Positions 23,927-33,173 of a stretch of 64,000 nt of DNA are shown one piece after another. Under the pieces are notes generated by a model, which saw only the letters and a list, made by a program, of their open reading frames with translations, did no database searches and was not told where the DNA came from. Origin of the DNA: Lachnospiraceae bacterium (GTDB taxonomy: Bacteria > Bacillota > Clostridia > Lachnospirales > Lachnospiraceae); the NCBI GenBank assembly GCA_910575555.1, contig CAJTFX010000009.1:1-64000 (forward strand), given 5' to 3'. The translations under genes were made by a program, and so were the position numbers. Each line of letters begins with the position of its first letter. The first letter of the stretch is position 1.

Positions 23927-24919
23927 CTACCTGTTCAGTTCTTCCAGAATCTTTCTCTCAAGGGCAATATGCTTTCTCACATAATCGAAGGAACTGCGTC
24001 CCGGTTTTACCTGACCTTCAAACTCGGATACAATATAACCGTCGTAATTTTCTTCATCCAATACTTTCAGAATTTTATCATATGGGATGGTTGCTTCTGT
24101 ACCATCGTCAAGAATGTCAATAAATTTACCATGCATATGGGGAGAATATTTCATAATCTTCCTCAATCCGTCAAAATCAGGATTCTTTGAAAACTGCATA
24201 AACCCATACATTGACTCAAAAAGATTCATTTCCATTGGAGCTGCGTTTTTCTCTGCCAAAATCTTTCTTCCTTCTTCACGGGAAACTCCATCGTAGCGGA
24301 GCTGAATGGCAGTTTCTACGATATCTCTGTTTGCGCCGCCCTCAATGGCACGATCCATATCCGCTTTATTCGGTCTGTCCGCAAACATTCCGAAATCTGG
24401 AACAAACCCTAAATAACTGGAGCCGGTTTCTTCAAAAGCATTATAGTAATCCGTCATAATTTTGCTTGTGGGTGTTTCCGGATTATGAATCTCTATTGTA
24501 AGTTTTACACCGTAGTATTCTGCATATTTGGCTGCCCGCTGCATTACCCTGGGTGAAATCAAAAACTGTGATTTTAAAACAGGGCATTCCAGTTTATTGG
24601 CATTCTGCAGATCCCGTATGACAATGGACAGCATTTCATCTTCTGTCAGATTTCTATCATATCTTTTTCCCCGATCCATATTTCCGCTGACTGCAACCAG
24701 TTTTACCCCGTAATCCTTCGCATATCTGCGGATTTCTCCTGCATAGGCATCACTGACGTACGGATATTCCGGAAACATGGAGGTTGCAACAATTTCCATT
24801 CCGTCGCATCCCAAATCTGCAATATGGCGCACCATATCCTCTAAAGTCGCTTTATCATCCACCCACTCTGCCACATAGGAATGGGTCGTTACTCCTAATT
24901 TAATATTGCTCATATTCAT
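23927..24919 (-). CDS. C-glycoside deglycosidase alpha-like subunit (TIM barrel)
   Basis: 330 residues; begins NIKLGVTTHSYVAEWVDDKATLEDMVRHI. Metal-site residues are Glu/His in LTIEIHNPE, Asp in FVPDFGMF, His in PHMHGKFID and Glu in IVSEFEGQ. The fold is that of sugar phosphate isomerases, which also forms the catalytic alpha subunit (DfgA/DgpC/CarB type) of C-glycoside deglycosidases. The call to that role depends on the neighbour 38 bases upstream, which encodes a recognisable beta subunit. It would cleave the C-C bond of a 3-keto C-glycoside by metal-assisted elimination. A generic isomerase remains possible. Confidence 0.65.
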   Translation of the reverse strand: MNMSNIKLGVTTHSYVAEWVDDKATLEDMVRHIADLGCDGMEIVATSMFPEYPYVSDAYAGEIRRYAKDYGVKLVAVSGNMDRGKRYDRNLTEDEMLSIVIRDLQNANKLECPVLKSQFLISPRVMQRAAKYAEYYGVKLTIEIHNPETPTSKIMTDYYNAFEETGSSYLGFVPDFGMFADRPNKADMDRAIEGGANRDIVETAIQLRYDGVSREEGRKILAEKNAAPMEMNLFESMYGFMQFSKNPDFDGLRKIMKYSPHMHGKFIDILDDGTEATIPYDKILKVLDEENYDGYIVSEFEGQVKPGRSSFDYVRKHIALERKILEELNR

Positions 24920-24957
24920 ACCATCCTTTCCTGTTCCATCTGTATCTCTTACACTCC

Positions 24958-25401
24958 CTAAGCAATTGTATCCTGCAAAACCAACACCTTTTCATCGCAG
25001 CTGTCCACCGGTGTATATTTATCTTCTGCCCCTGGCTGCGGAAGATATGGATTCCTGATCATAAGCGTGAGTTTTACGTTATGTTCTCCGGCTGTGAGGC
25101 CGCCCTCTTTTCTGATTTTGATGGTTGCCGGTTTTTTGATGTTCCAGAATTCATAATATGCTTCTTTTAATTCACAAGGCATGAATTCTTTCCCGTTTAC
25201 ACAAAACCGAATATCCATATCCTCTACTTTCTCATGATCTACTTCAACTGCAAATTCATCAATAACTGAAAGATAATGCCCACGGTAATAGGCCAGTCTG
25301 ACATCAAACTGATATCCTGCCTTTTTTCCATTCTCAAAATAATTTTTGAGAGTTCCGTCTCTTAATGTCTCCGTTAATTTCACCCGCATTACAAATCCCA
25401 T
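24958..25401 (-). CDS. C-glycoside deglycosidase beta subunit (CGDB/DUF6379 family)
   Basis: 147 residues from the ATG at 25401, preceded by GGAGG. Blocks GYQFDVRLAYYRGHYLSVID, IRFCVNGKEF and ATIKIRKEGGLTAGEHNVKL match the small beta-sandwich subunit known as DfgB/DgpB/CarC in bacteria that deglycosylate flavonoid or puerarin C-glucosides. It forms a hetero-oligomer with the TIM-barrel alpha subunit and shapes the active site. It is the first gene of a four-gene operon with its own promoter. The family is recognised with good confidence; the natural substrate is not known. Confidence 0.75.
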   Translation of the reverse strand: MGFVMRVKLTETLRDGTLKNYFENGKKAGYQFDVRLAYYRGHYLSVIDEFAVEVDHEKVEDMDIRFCVNGKEFMPCELKEAYYEFWNIKKPATIKIRKEGGLTAGEHNVKLTLMIRNPYLPQPGAEDKYTPVDSCDEKVLVLQDTIA

Positions 25402-25449
25402 GATGGTTCCTCCTTCTTTCTTGTGATTCATAAATCTTGTTCTTATCTA

Positions 25450-25478
25450 CTATAATGGAGGTTCCGCGCTTCTTCAAT
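25450..25478 (-). promoter_or_regulatory. Promoter of the C-deglycosidase-like operon
   Basis: On the minus strand TTGAAG (25473-25478), a 17-base spacer and TATAGT (25450-25455), about 50 bases before the start codon at 25401. Confidence 0.55.
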
Positions 25479-25575
25479 GTCATCTTTGTTATGGAATGCC
25501 GACAAGTTTGCTGTTTTTAAAAATATTTTGAACATGTGAAAACACTATCAGGAATATTAGTCTAAAATGCAAAAC

Positions 25576-25648
25576 GGGGCTGCCGCATTAAGAAATGAAA
25601 CTACAAAATATTGTATTTTGTATGTTTCCTTCTTAATGCGGCAGCCCC
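25576..25648. terminator. Terminator between the two catabolic operons
   Basis: A 19-base perfect inverted repeat: GGGGCTGCCGCATTAAGAA at 25576-25594 and its complement at 25630-25648, with an AT-rich loop that can also pair. On the minus strand CGTTTTGCATTTT follows. It lies 13 bases beyond the tagaturonate reductase stop and isolates that operon from the C-deglycosidase operon. Confidence 0.7.
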
Positions 25649-25661
25649 TATTGCCAGGCGG

Positions 25662-27167
25662 TTATTGACTGAGATGTTTCAGGCATTGTTTCATCAGCTC
25701 ATAGGCGCCCTGCTTTTCAATTACGTTCAGATTTGCCGTGACTGCCTCGCTAAGCCCGCTGAGCTTTGTCAAGTCCTCTCCCCAGAAATCCCGGTTGGAA
25801 AGGGCCGCTTTCACCAGAGTTTCAGCGTCCGCTTCCCGATGTTCATAGAAAAATTCCAATATCGGCTGTTCATCGTTGATTCTGTATGCTTCCTCTCCCC
25901 GCATTCCGCAGAATCCGCTGCCGTCCAGCCGGTTTCCTCTGTAAAATGCAAGATAAAACGCCAGAGAAGCCGTAATGCACACCGGAAGCTTCTGATATTT
26001 TTCCCTATATCCTTTCAGGGACGGCAATACCCTTGCTTTCCATTTGGAAGTGGAGTTCAAAGAAATTGCCAGCAGCTCATGATCAATAAAAGGATTGTTA
26101 AACCGATCGGTCACCGCTTTTGCAAAATCCATTAATTCCTCCCGGGGAAGCGTCAGTGTGGGAATGATCTCCTCATAAATCGTCTGATTCATAAATTCCC
26201 GTATCACATCATCCTGCATACAGTTTCTGACAATATCCTGTCCGGACAGATAGGCGCCCAGCACCATGGACGTATGCGCGCCGTTGAGAATACGGACTTT
26301 CCGCTGTTTATAGGGCGTGTGATCCTCTGTGATCAGAACCGGAAGGCCGGCCTCTGCAAAAGGCAGTTCCTTTTTCAGGCTTTCAGGGCCTTCAATGACC
26401 CAGAAGCCAAAGATTTCCCCTGTATCAATTAAATTGTCCTCATATCCCAGTTCCCCGCAGATTGCAGCCGCCTCTTTCTGGGGATACCCTGTTACGATAC
26501 GATCTACCAGCGTGGAACAGAAAATATTTTCCTGTTTCACCCAGGCAATAAAATCTTCGCCCAGTTCCCATTGCCGGGCATACTTCAGCACGCATTTTTC
26601 CAGTTCTTTTCCATTATGATCAATCAGTTCACAGGAAAGAATCACAAATCCTCTGCCCCGCTCTTTTCCAAACGCCTCATATCTGGCATAGAGAAACTGG
26701 GTCAGCTTCCCCGGATAACTGGACGCCGGCCTGTCTGCAAACCGGCAGGACTCATCATACTGGATGCCCGCTTCCGTTGTGTTGCAGGCAATAAAACGAA
26801 GCTGCGGATTCCTGGCGCATTCCATATATGCATCATAATCACAATAAGGATTCAGGCAGCGGCTGACGCTGGAAATCACACGTTTCTCGCTGACTTTCCG
26901 CCCATTTTCGCTGCCCCGCAGAAACAGCGTGTAAAGCCCTTCCTGTTCATTGATAAATTCACGGATCTTGTCGCCGCCGCTGATTGGCTGAACTAATACT
27001 GCCTTTGCATCAAATCCTGCTTTTTCATTCATCACATCTATAAAATAATCCACAAACGCCCGCAGAAAATTTCCTTCTCCGAACTGCAGCACCCGTTCCG
27101 GCGCATCTTCTAAGAGGTATCCCCTATAATTCAGCTCTTTTAATGTATGGTATGATAATTTTTTCAC
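25662..27167 (-). CDS. uxaB: Tagaturonate reductase (altronate oxidoreductase)
   Basis: 501 residues, GTG start with GGAGG upstream. Member of the mannitol dehydrogenase family: N-terminal VLQFGEGNFLRAFVDYFID (NAD-binding) and the C-terminal motif ILNGAHTSMVLGAYLSG with Lys of the family in RKVRILNGAH. It interconverts D-tagaturonate and D-altronate with NADH, a step of hexuronate and L-galactonate breakdown. It is the last gene of an operon with altronate dehydratase and a TRAP transporter, supporting this rather than mannonate chemistry (UxuB). Confidence 0.85.
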   Translation of the reverse strand: MKKLSYHTLKELNYRGYLLEDAPERVLQFGEGNFLRAFVDYFIDVMNEKAGFDAKAVLVQPISGGDKIREFINEQEGLYTLFLRGSENGRKVSEKRVISSVSRCLNPYCDYDAYMECARNPQLRFIACNTTEAGIQYDESCRFADRPASSYPGKLTQFLYARYEAFGKERGRGFVILSCELIDHNGKELEKCVLKYARQWELGEDFIAWVKQENIFCSTLVDRIVTGYPQKEAAAICGELGYEDNLIDTGEIFGFWVIEGPESLKKELPFAEAGLPVLITEDHTPYKQRKVRILNGAHTSMVLGAYLSGQDIVRNCMQDDVIREFMNQTIYEEIIPTLTLPREELMDFAKAVTDRFNNPFIDHELLAISLNSTSKWKARVLPSLKGYREKYQKLPVCITASLAFYLAFYRGNRLDGSGFCGMRGEEAYRINDEQPILEFFYEHREADAETLVKAALSNRDFWGEDLTKLSGLSEAVTANLNVIEKQGAYELMKQCLKHLSQ

Positions 27168-27204
27168 TTTTTCCTCCTTTTTGCCGCATCTGTATCACAG
27201 CCTG

Positions 27205-28686
27205 CTATAATGTCACGCCCTGCTTGAAAATTGCCATATCGTGGAATCCTGCTTCCTCTGCCTTTACTTTTTGGCCGGAAGCCACCTGCAGTACATAGGA
27301 AAACAATTGCTCTGAAACTTCTTCCAAAGCGCTTTCTTCTGCCGCAGTCCCGCAGTTAAAATCAATCCAGTTGCTTTTTTTCTCAAAAAGCCGGGTATTG
27401 CTGGATATTTTCACCGTTGGCACCGGAGAGGCAAAGGGCGTTCCCCGTCCGGTGGTAAATAATACGATATGCGCCCCGCTTGCTGCCAGAGCCGTAGAGG
27501 CTACCAGGTCATTGCCCGGCGCGCTCAGCAGGTTTAATCCCTTGGCCCGGACTGGTTCCCCGTAAGACAGAACTCCGCTTACCGGCGCGCTTCCAGACTT
27601 CTGGGTACAGCCCAGAGATTTATCCTCCAGGGTTGTAATGCCTCCTTTTTTATTGCCGGGAGAGGGATTTTCATAAATGGTCTGATGATGGGACGTAAAA
27701 TAATTTTTAAAATCATTGATGAGATTTACTGTCTGATGAAATAATTCCTCATTCCGGCAGCGGTTCATCAGAAGGGTTTCCGCCCCGAACATCTCCGGGA
27801 CTTCCGTTAAGATTGTAGTGCCGCCTTTGGAAATCAGCATATCAGAAAATCCTCCCACTGCGGGATTTGCAGTAATTCCGGACAAACCGTCAGAACCGCC
27901 GCATTTCATGCCAATCACCAGTTCACTGACAGAAATCGGCTCCCGCTGAAACTGTCCTGCATATTCCGCCAGTTCCTCCACCAGTTTCACAGCTTCTTCC
28001 ACTTCGTCCTCCCACTCCTGGGCAACCAGAAACTTCACACGGTCCCCGTCGTGAGGCCCGATATATTTTTTCAGCTCTTCTATATTGCTGTTTTCACATC
28101 CAAGTCCCAGCACCAATACGCCTCCGGCATTGGGATGGTTGACAAAATCCGCCAAAATCTGCCTGGTATGCTCCTGATCCTCCCCCATCTGGGAGCATCC
28201 GTAGGGATGAGGAAAGGCTGCAACCGCCTCTACCGAACCTCTGACATATTTCCGAGCCTTTTTTTCCACCGCCTGGGCCACGCTGTTCACACAGCCCACT
28301 GTGGGGATAATCCAGATTTCATTGCGGACGCCTGCTTTGCCATTGGTTCTTCGGTATCCCTGAAAACAGGCGTCCTCCGTTTTTTCCATCCTGAGTTCCC
28401 GGGGAGCGAAAGTATAGTCCAGCACTTCCCCAAGCCCCGTTTTTACATTATGGATATGTACCCAGGCGCCGGGTAAAATCTCTTCCCTGGCTGTTCCAAT
28501 GCTGTTTCCGTATTTAAATACCTGCTCTCCCGCCGCTATGTTCTGCAGCGCAAATTTATGACCCTCAGGAATCTCTTCCCTTAAGATAAGGCTCCGGCCG
28601 TCTATTTGAACTTCTGTTCCTTTTTCCAGAACCTTTAACGCCACTGCAACAGAATCTTCGGGATGAATCTTAATAAATTCTCTCAT
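27205..28686 (-). CDS. uxaA: Altronate dehydratase
   Basis: 493 residues, a full-length single-chain UxaA with an N-terminal SAF domain (about 10-85) and a large catalytic domain. Conserved blocks include GYRRTNGKAGVRNEIWIIPTVGCVN, FPHPYGCSQMGEDQ, GLGCENSN and MKCGGSDGLSGITANPA; cysteines in these blocks are thought to bind the iron cofactor. It converts D-altronate to 2-keto-3-deoxygluconate. It lies 37 bases upstream of uxaB on the same transcript. Confidence 0.9.
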   Translation of the reverse strand: MREFIKIHPEDSVAVALKVLEKGTEVQIDGRSLILREEIPEGHKFALQNIAAGEQVFKYGNSIGTAREEILPGAWVHIHNVKTGLGEVLDYTFAPRELRMEKTEDACFQGYRRTNGKAGVRNEIWIIPTVGCVNSVAQAVEKKARKYVRGSVEAVAAFPHPYGCSQMGEDQEHTRQILADFVNHPNAGGVLVLGLGCENSNIEELKKYIGPHDGDRVKFLVAQEWEDEVEEAVKLVEELAEYAGQFQREPISVSELVIGMKCGGSDGLSGITANPAVGGFSDMLISKGGTTILTEVPEMFGAETLLMNRCRNEELFHQTVNLINDFKNYFTSHHQTIYENPSPGNKKGGITTLEDKSLGCTQKSGSAPVSGVLSYGEPVRAKGLNLLSAPGNDLVASTALAASGAHIVLFTTGRGTPFASPVPTVKISSNTRLFEKKSNWIDFNCGTAAEESALEEVSEQLFSYVLQVASGQKVKAEEAGFHDMAIFKQGVTL

Positions 28687-28744
28687 ATGTTTAACTCCTC
28701 ACTTTCTGACGGCACAGAACCGCCCCATTCACAGTGCAGCTGTA

Positions 28745-30037
28745 TCAATAGAACAAATTCACCAGCGCCGTGGTGCAGAACGGCACGTAGGTCAGCAGCA
28801 GCAGCACTGCAAATAACAGGATGTAAAAGGGCGCCGACTCTTTGATAAAATCTTTGGTTTTGCATTTGGTAATGCCGCAGGTGACAAACATCAGAGTTCC
28901 CATCGGCGGCGAGAAGGCTCCCAGCGCATTATTGAAGATATACACCATGGCAAACTGGATTTCATCAATGCCGTAGCTTGCCGCCACCGGCGCCAGCAGA
29001 GGAACCAGAATAATCATGGAAGCATTTCCCTCAATAAACATTCCCACCAGAATCAGGAATACATTTACCACCAGTAAGAACACATACTTATTCTGAATGG
29101 TTGCCATCATCCATTCCGTTAACTGCTGGGGAATCTGCTCCTTAGTGAGAATCCAGGAAAACACTGCCGCCGCAGACACAATCAACATAATGGACGCGGT
29201 AGAAGTAACCGTTTCTTTCAGGGTGGCCAGCACATCCTTCCATTTCAATTCCCGGTAAACAATTCCCAGGATTACCGCATAAATAATTGCTACTGCTCCT
29301 GCTTCCGTAGCTGTAAACGCGCCCAGACGGATACCGCCGATAATGATTATCGGAAGGCACAGGGGCAGAATGGCCGGCTTGGTGGCTTTTCCCACTTCTT
29401 TCATGGTAAGCTTTTCGGTGCGCATGGGCTGATACCCCCGTTTCCTGGAAATCACTGCCACCAGAACCATTTCAGCGATACAGAGGATCGCGCCCACTCC
29501 GATACCTGAAATAAACAGTTTTCCAATGGACACGTTGGCAATGCAGCCGTACAGAATCATTGCAATTCCGGGAGGAATCAAAGGCGTAATCATAGAGGAA
29601 ACCGCTGTCACCACCGTGGAAAAAGATTTGGAAAATCCTGCCTTTTCCATTTCCGGAACCATCATTTTCGCTTCCATGGCAGCGTCCGCCAAGTTAGAAC
29701 CGGACAATCCGCCCATCAGCGTAGACAGCAGCACATTCACCTGGGCAAGCCCTCCGGTCATCCGCCCGGTGAGCATGGAGCAGAAATTCATAATTCTGGA
29801 AGTTACTCCGGTATAATTCATCACAATGCCCGCGCAGACAAAAAACGGAATCGCCAACAGGGAAATGCTTTCCACCCCGGTAATGGACTGTTGGGCAAAC
29901 ACCGTGGGATTTGCGTAGGGATTCAGCACAAAATAAATGGCCGAAGCCGCCAAAACCGCCAGGTAAACCGGAACTTTCATAAAAAGAAACACCAACATTA
30001 AAATGGCGCAGACAGCAACAATGACAGAGCTTTGCAT
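28745..30037 (-). CDS. dctM: TRAP transporter large permease (DctM)
   Basis: 430 residues from the ATG at 30037, preceded by AAAGGAGG. About 12 membrane helices with the DctM signatures AIPFFVCAGIVMNYTG, GGLSGSNLADAAMEAKMMVPEM and TPLIPPGIAMILYG. It is the ion-coupled translocating subunit that works with DctQ and the binding protein DctP. The start codon is next to the dctQ stop, so the genes are coupled. Confidence 0.9.
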   Translation of the reverse strand: MQSSVIVAVCAILMLVFLFMKVPVYLAVLAASAIYFVLNPYANPTVFAQQSITGVESISLLAIPFFVCAGIVMNYTGVTSRIMNFCSMLTGRMTGGLAQVNVLLSTLMGGLSGSNLADAAMEAKMMVPEMEKAGFSKSFSTVVTAVSSMITPLIPPGIAMILYGCIANVSIGKLFISGIGVGAILCIAEMVLVAVISRKRGYQPMRTEKLTMKEVGKATKPAILPLCLPIIIIGGIRLGAFTATEAGAVAIIYAVILGIVYRELKWKDVLATLKETVTSTASIMLIVSAAAVFSWILTKEQIPQQLTEWMMATIQNKYVFLLVVNVFLILVGMFIEGNASMIILVPLLAPVAASYGIDEIQFAMVYIFNNALGAFSPPMGTLMFVTCGITKCKTKDFIKESAPFYILLFAVLLLLTYVPFCTTALVNLFY

Positions 30038-30038
30038 C

Positions 30039-30527
30039 TTATTCTCCTCCTTTCTCTTCACTTTTAAAATATCTGGAACTGAAATAGCTTACAATCATCA
30101 AAATATAGGACACCGGCGCAATTCCATACTGGATCTGCATGGGAATCCCCAGCATACTGGTGGTTCTTCCGTTTGCAACAAACACATTTAAAAACCGTAT
30201 GCTGCAGTAAAACAAAAACCCCACAACCAACAGCACAATCACATCCACTGCATATTCCATGGCTTTCTGAATTTTTTCCGGAAACATTTCCACTACCATT
30301 TCAATGGCCACATGGCTCCCGGTCCGAAATGCCGCGCCCCCTGCCGCAAACACAATCCACACCATACAAAATAACTGCAGTTCCTCCATCCAGGTAAAGG
30401 GCTGACCCACCAGATAGCGCATAATCACCCCAAGAAATGTCAGAATAATCAGAACTGCCAACGCAGCCGAAGCCACAATCACATCCAGATTCGCGACAAT
30501 TCTTTTCGCTGAAATTTTTTTCTCCAT
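30039..30527 (-). CDS. dctQ: TRAP transporter small permease (DctQ)
   Basis: 162 residues from the ATG at 30527 (GGAGAAGAGAAAGG upstream); a longer frame to 30569 has no clear site. Four hydrophobic helices with the DctQ signature YLVGQPFTWMEELQLFCMVWIVFAAGGAAFRTGSHV. It forms the membrane complex with DctM. The neighbours encode the binding protein and DctM in the usual P-Q-M order. Confidence 0.88.
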   Translation of the reverse strand: MEKKISAKRIVANLDVIVASAALAVLIILTFLGVIMRYLVGQPFTWMEELQLFCMVWIVFAAGGAAFRTGSHVAIEMVVEMFPEKIQKAMEYAVDVIVLLVVGFLFYCSIRFLNVFVANGRTTSMLGIPMQIQYGIAPVSYILMIVSYFSSRYFKSEEKGGE

Positions 30528-30627
30528 CCTTTCTCTTCTCCTTCCCGCCGCAATATATCTGTCTTTCATGGGCCTGTCAGCCCGGACAGGTTTCTCTGCA
30601 TATATCCGGCATATCTTTTATTATTTT

Positions 30628-31674
30628 TCATCTGTCAGGATACGTTTTTCCCATCTCTGCTTTTACCTTTTCGTACAGGCCCTCAGACCATCCGAACACA
30701 TCTCCCTGGCTGTAAAAAGCCTCTGCTTTCTTCTTAAATCCTTCCATAACCTCTTCGGAAGGCTCCACCACTTCAACGCCCTCGTCAATCATCATCTGCA
30801 GATATTCATCGTTGGATTTTTCCACCAGTTCATTGTTGTAAATTCCCGCCTCTTTTGCTGTGGATACCAAAAGCTCCTGCTGCTCTTTTGTAAGTCCCTC
30901 AAACACTTCGCTGCTCATCACCCAGGTGGTAAAGTTCAGCACATGGGCATCCATAATCAGGCACTTTGCCACTTCATGAAGCTTTCTTCCATATAATGTG
31001 GCAAGTGGGTTTTCCGCTCCGTCTATGGTGCCTGTCTGCAATGCCTGGTACACATCTCCCAAATCCATTCCCGTGGAGGTTGCCCCCAATACGTCAAAGC
31101 CAATGGACTGAAGCTGATTTCCGGGAACACGGATTTTCAGTCCCTTTAAATCCTCCACTGTCTCCACCTTCTGTTTGGTCAGCGTATGCCGTTCGCCGTA
31201 CTTCCAGTTGGAGGTTACGATTTTCAATCCCCGTTCCTCTAATTCTCTGCACTGCTCCTGATACCAGTCGCTTTCAATCAGATTCCAACACTGTTCCCAG
31301 TTATCAAACAGAAAAGGCCCGAATACAATGCCGAAATCCTTCACCCCGTAATCCGCATAAAATGCGCCGTCCGCCAGCGTGATATAATTCTCCCCAAATG
31401 TCATGCCGTCGATCAATTCATTTTTGCTTCCCAGCTGGCTGTCCGGGTACAATTCCAGGCGGACCGACCCGTCCCCCTGTTCTTCCACCAACTGCTGCCA
31501 TTTGACCAAAGCCTGTCCGATGGGTTCGGAAACGGAATTTTCAAATCCAATCTGCAGGATAATCCCGTCTGAATTGGCCGACATTACTTTTCTTACATTT
31601 ACCAGCAATATGGCAATCAGAGCCGCTGCGGCAAATGTCCCAAAAATTGACAGTATTTTTCTCTTCTCCACCAT
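30628..31674 (-). CDS. dctP: TRAP transporter solute-binding protein (DctP)
   Basis: 348 residues with an N-terminal membrane anchor or uncleaved signal (about 8-27). The mature part has the DctP features: QALVKWQQLVEEQGDGSVRLELYPDSQLGSKNELIDGM, the substrate-carboxylate arginine region LKGLKIRVPG, and ALQTGTIDGAENPL. It should capture an acidic sugar outside the cell; the linked enzymes suggest a hexuronate or hexonate. Its ribosome site overlaps the end of the upstream dehydrogenase gene. Confidence 0.88.
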   Translation of the reverse strand: MVEKRKILSIFGTFAAAALIAILLVNVRKVMSANSDGIILQIGFENSVSEPIGQALVKWQQLVEEQGDGSVRLELYPDSQLGSKNELIDGMTFGENYITLADGAFYADYGVKDFGIVFGPFLFDNWEQCWNLIESDWYQEQCRELEERGLKIVTSNWKYGERHTLTKQKVETVEDLKGLKIRVPGNQLQSIGFDVLGATSTGMDLGDVYQALQTGTIDGAENPLATLYGRKLHEVAKCLIMDAHVLNFTTWVMSSEVFEGLTKEQQELLVSTAKEAGIYNNELVEKSNDEYLQMMIDEGVEVVEPSEEVMEGFKKKAEAFYSQGDVFGWSEGLYEKVKAEMGKTYPDR

Positions 31675-31683
31675 TTTTTCCTC

Positions 31684-32748
31684 CTAATCCGGATCTGCAA
31701 AATGAATCACTACCTTCAGCTTGCTGCCGCCGAATCTGGCAAACTCTTCGAACGCCGCTGCCGCTTCCTCCAAAGAATACTCCGATCTCTTTGCGCAGTC
31801 TTTTGAAGCCGGATTCATTACAATTTTCTCCAAATCTACCCTTCCGCTCTTAACCAGATCAATCAGCTCCAGGAAATCTTTTTTCAATGCATTTCTGGAA
31901 CCTAAAATGTGCAGTTCTTTTTTCTGTATCAGAGTAAAATTAAAATCCAGATTGGTTTTTCCCACACCGATTAAAACAACCCTGCCTCCAAAAGCCGCTG
32001 CATCTATACAGTTCTGGAAGGTGGAAGGCAGGCCCACCGCTTCAATGCAGACGTCAAATCCATGATGGTTTCCAGTTATGGACATCACCTTTTCCATAAA
32101 CTCCTTTGGCCCCTTATTTTTAATCGTCCCGGCAAGACCGAAAGTCTGGCAGGCATACTGCAGTTTTTCCTCTGCCACGTCTGCAATATACACTTCTCCT
32201 CCCTTTGCTTTGGCGGCAATTGCGGCCAGAACGCCGATGGTTCCCGCTCCGATTACCAGCACTTTATCGCCTTCTTTGATATCTGCCCTTGCCACGCCAT
32301 GGTAGCTGATGCAGAAGGGCTCAATTAAAGCCAGCTGTTTGGGATTCAGCCCTTTTCCGTCATATATCCGTTCTACCGGCATGGTAATATACTCGGAAAA
32401 AGCCCCGTCTCTCTGGGCGCCCATGGTTTCATTGGATTCACAGCAGTTTAATAATCCCCGCTGACAGGAATAGCAGCTCTGACAGTTAAAATAGGGATTG
32501 CAGGTTACAATCATTCCTTCCTTCAGTCCCCTGTCATTCTCCCCGACCTGCACAATCTGAGCCGAAAATTCATGGCCGGGCACCCGGGGATAGCCTGCAT
32601 AGGCAAAGGTTCCCCTGTAAGTTCCCAGGTCACTTCCGCAGATTCCTCCATACAGCACTTTCAGCAGCGCTTCTCCCTCTTTGGGTACAGGCAGTTCAGA
32701 CTCCCTGATTTCCACTTTTCCCGGTTCCGGAATCAAAATTGTTTTCAT
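31684..32748 (-). CDS. Zn-dependent dehydrogenase, LgoD-like (L-galactonate to tagaturonate)
   Basis: 354 residues from the ATG at 32748, preceded by GGAGG. Catalytic zinc: GGICGSDLGTYRG and PGHEFSAQI; structural zinc: CNPYFNCQSCYSCQRG...CC; Rossmann motif GAGTIGVL. The blocks YPRVPGHE, GAFSEYITMPV, ALIEPFCISYHGV and LGSRNALKKDF resemble E. coli LgoD (YjjN), which oxidises L-galactonate to D-tagaturonate. With uxaB and uxaA downstream this gives a continuous route L-galactonate, tagaturonate, altronate, 2-keto-3-deoxygluconate. Another sugar-acid substrate cannot be excluded. It is the first gene of the operon, whose promoter overlaps a GntR operator. Confidence 0.75.
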   Translation of the reverse strand: MKTILIPEPGKVEIRESELPVPKEGEALLKVLYGGICGSDLGTYRGTFAYAGYPRVPGHEFSAQIVQVGENDRGLKEGMIVTCNPYFNCQSCYSCQRGLLNCCESNETMGAQRDGAFSEYITMPVERIYDGKGLNPKQLALIEPFCISYHGVARADIKEGDKVLVIGAGTIGVLAAIAAKAKGGEVYIADVAEEKLQYACQTFGLAGTIKNKGPKEFMEKVMSITGNHHGFDVCIEAVGLPSTFQNCIDAAAFGGRVVLIGVGKTNLDFNFTLIQKKELHILGSRNALKKDFLELIDLVKSGRVDLEKIVMNPASKDCAKRSEYSLEEAAAAFEEFARFGGSKLKVVIHFADPD

Positions 32749-32768
32749 AAGTATTCCTCCTTTTTTCT

Positions 32769-33064
32769 TGTTGTATACAACAGTACTACCAAAATATATT
32801 TTAGTCAATATAAATTTCTTATTTCACGTCAAAACCATCATTATATACAATTTTTATCCATTATTTTTGGTATAAATGACGATTGCTTTTACCTTTGTTT
32901 TATTCGTTGTATACATTTATATTATTTTTATTCCTGGTAAAAAATACCATAATATAGAAGAATATTTGAAATTATAGAATATAAAAAACGTACTGTTTCT
33001 TATTTCTTGTTTTTAATGTATACATTATAGCAGGGATTGTATTCCCCATCATTTGATGTATACA
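32769..33064. promoter_or_regulatory. Four TGTATACA operator sites of the GntR regulator
   Basis: TGTATACA forms the core of a 14-base perfect palindrome at 32769-32782 (TGTTGTATACAACA), a 12-base perfect palindrome at 33015-33026 (AATGTATACATT), and two further sites at 32908-32915 and 33057-33064. All lie in the divergent intergenic region between the catabolic operon and its GntR gene. The first overlaps the -10 box of the catabolic promoter, so binding would repress it. Multiple sites suggest cooperative or looping control of both directions. Confidence 0.7.
32780..32808 (-). promoter_or_regulatory. Promoter of the LgoD-TRAP-UxaAB operon
   Basis: On the minus strand TTGACT (32803-32808), a 17-base spacer and TACTGT (32780-32785). 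The -10 box overlaps the 14-base operator palindrome. Confidence 0.55.
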
Positions 33065-33173
33065 ACATCTCTTTTTTCTGATATATTTAAGGCAGAATAC
33101 ATTTTTATCCATTGCTTATAGAGACTTGCGGCAGCTCCGGCAGCCTTCAGAACAGCAGAAAGGAGAATTTTTC

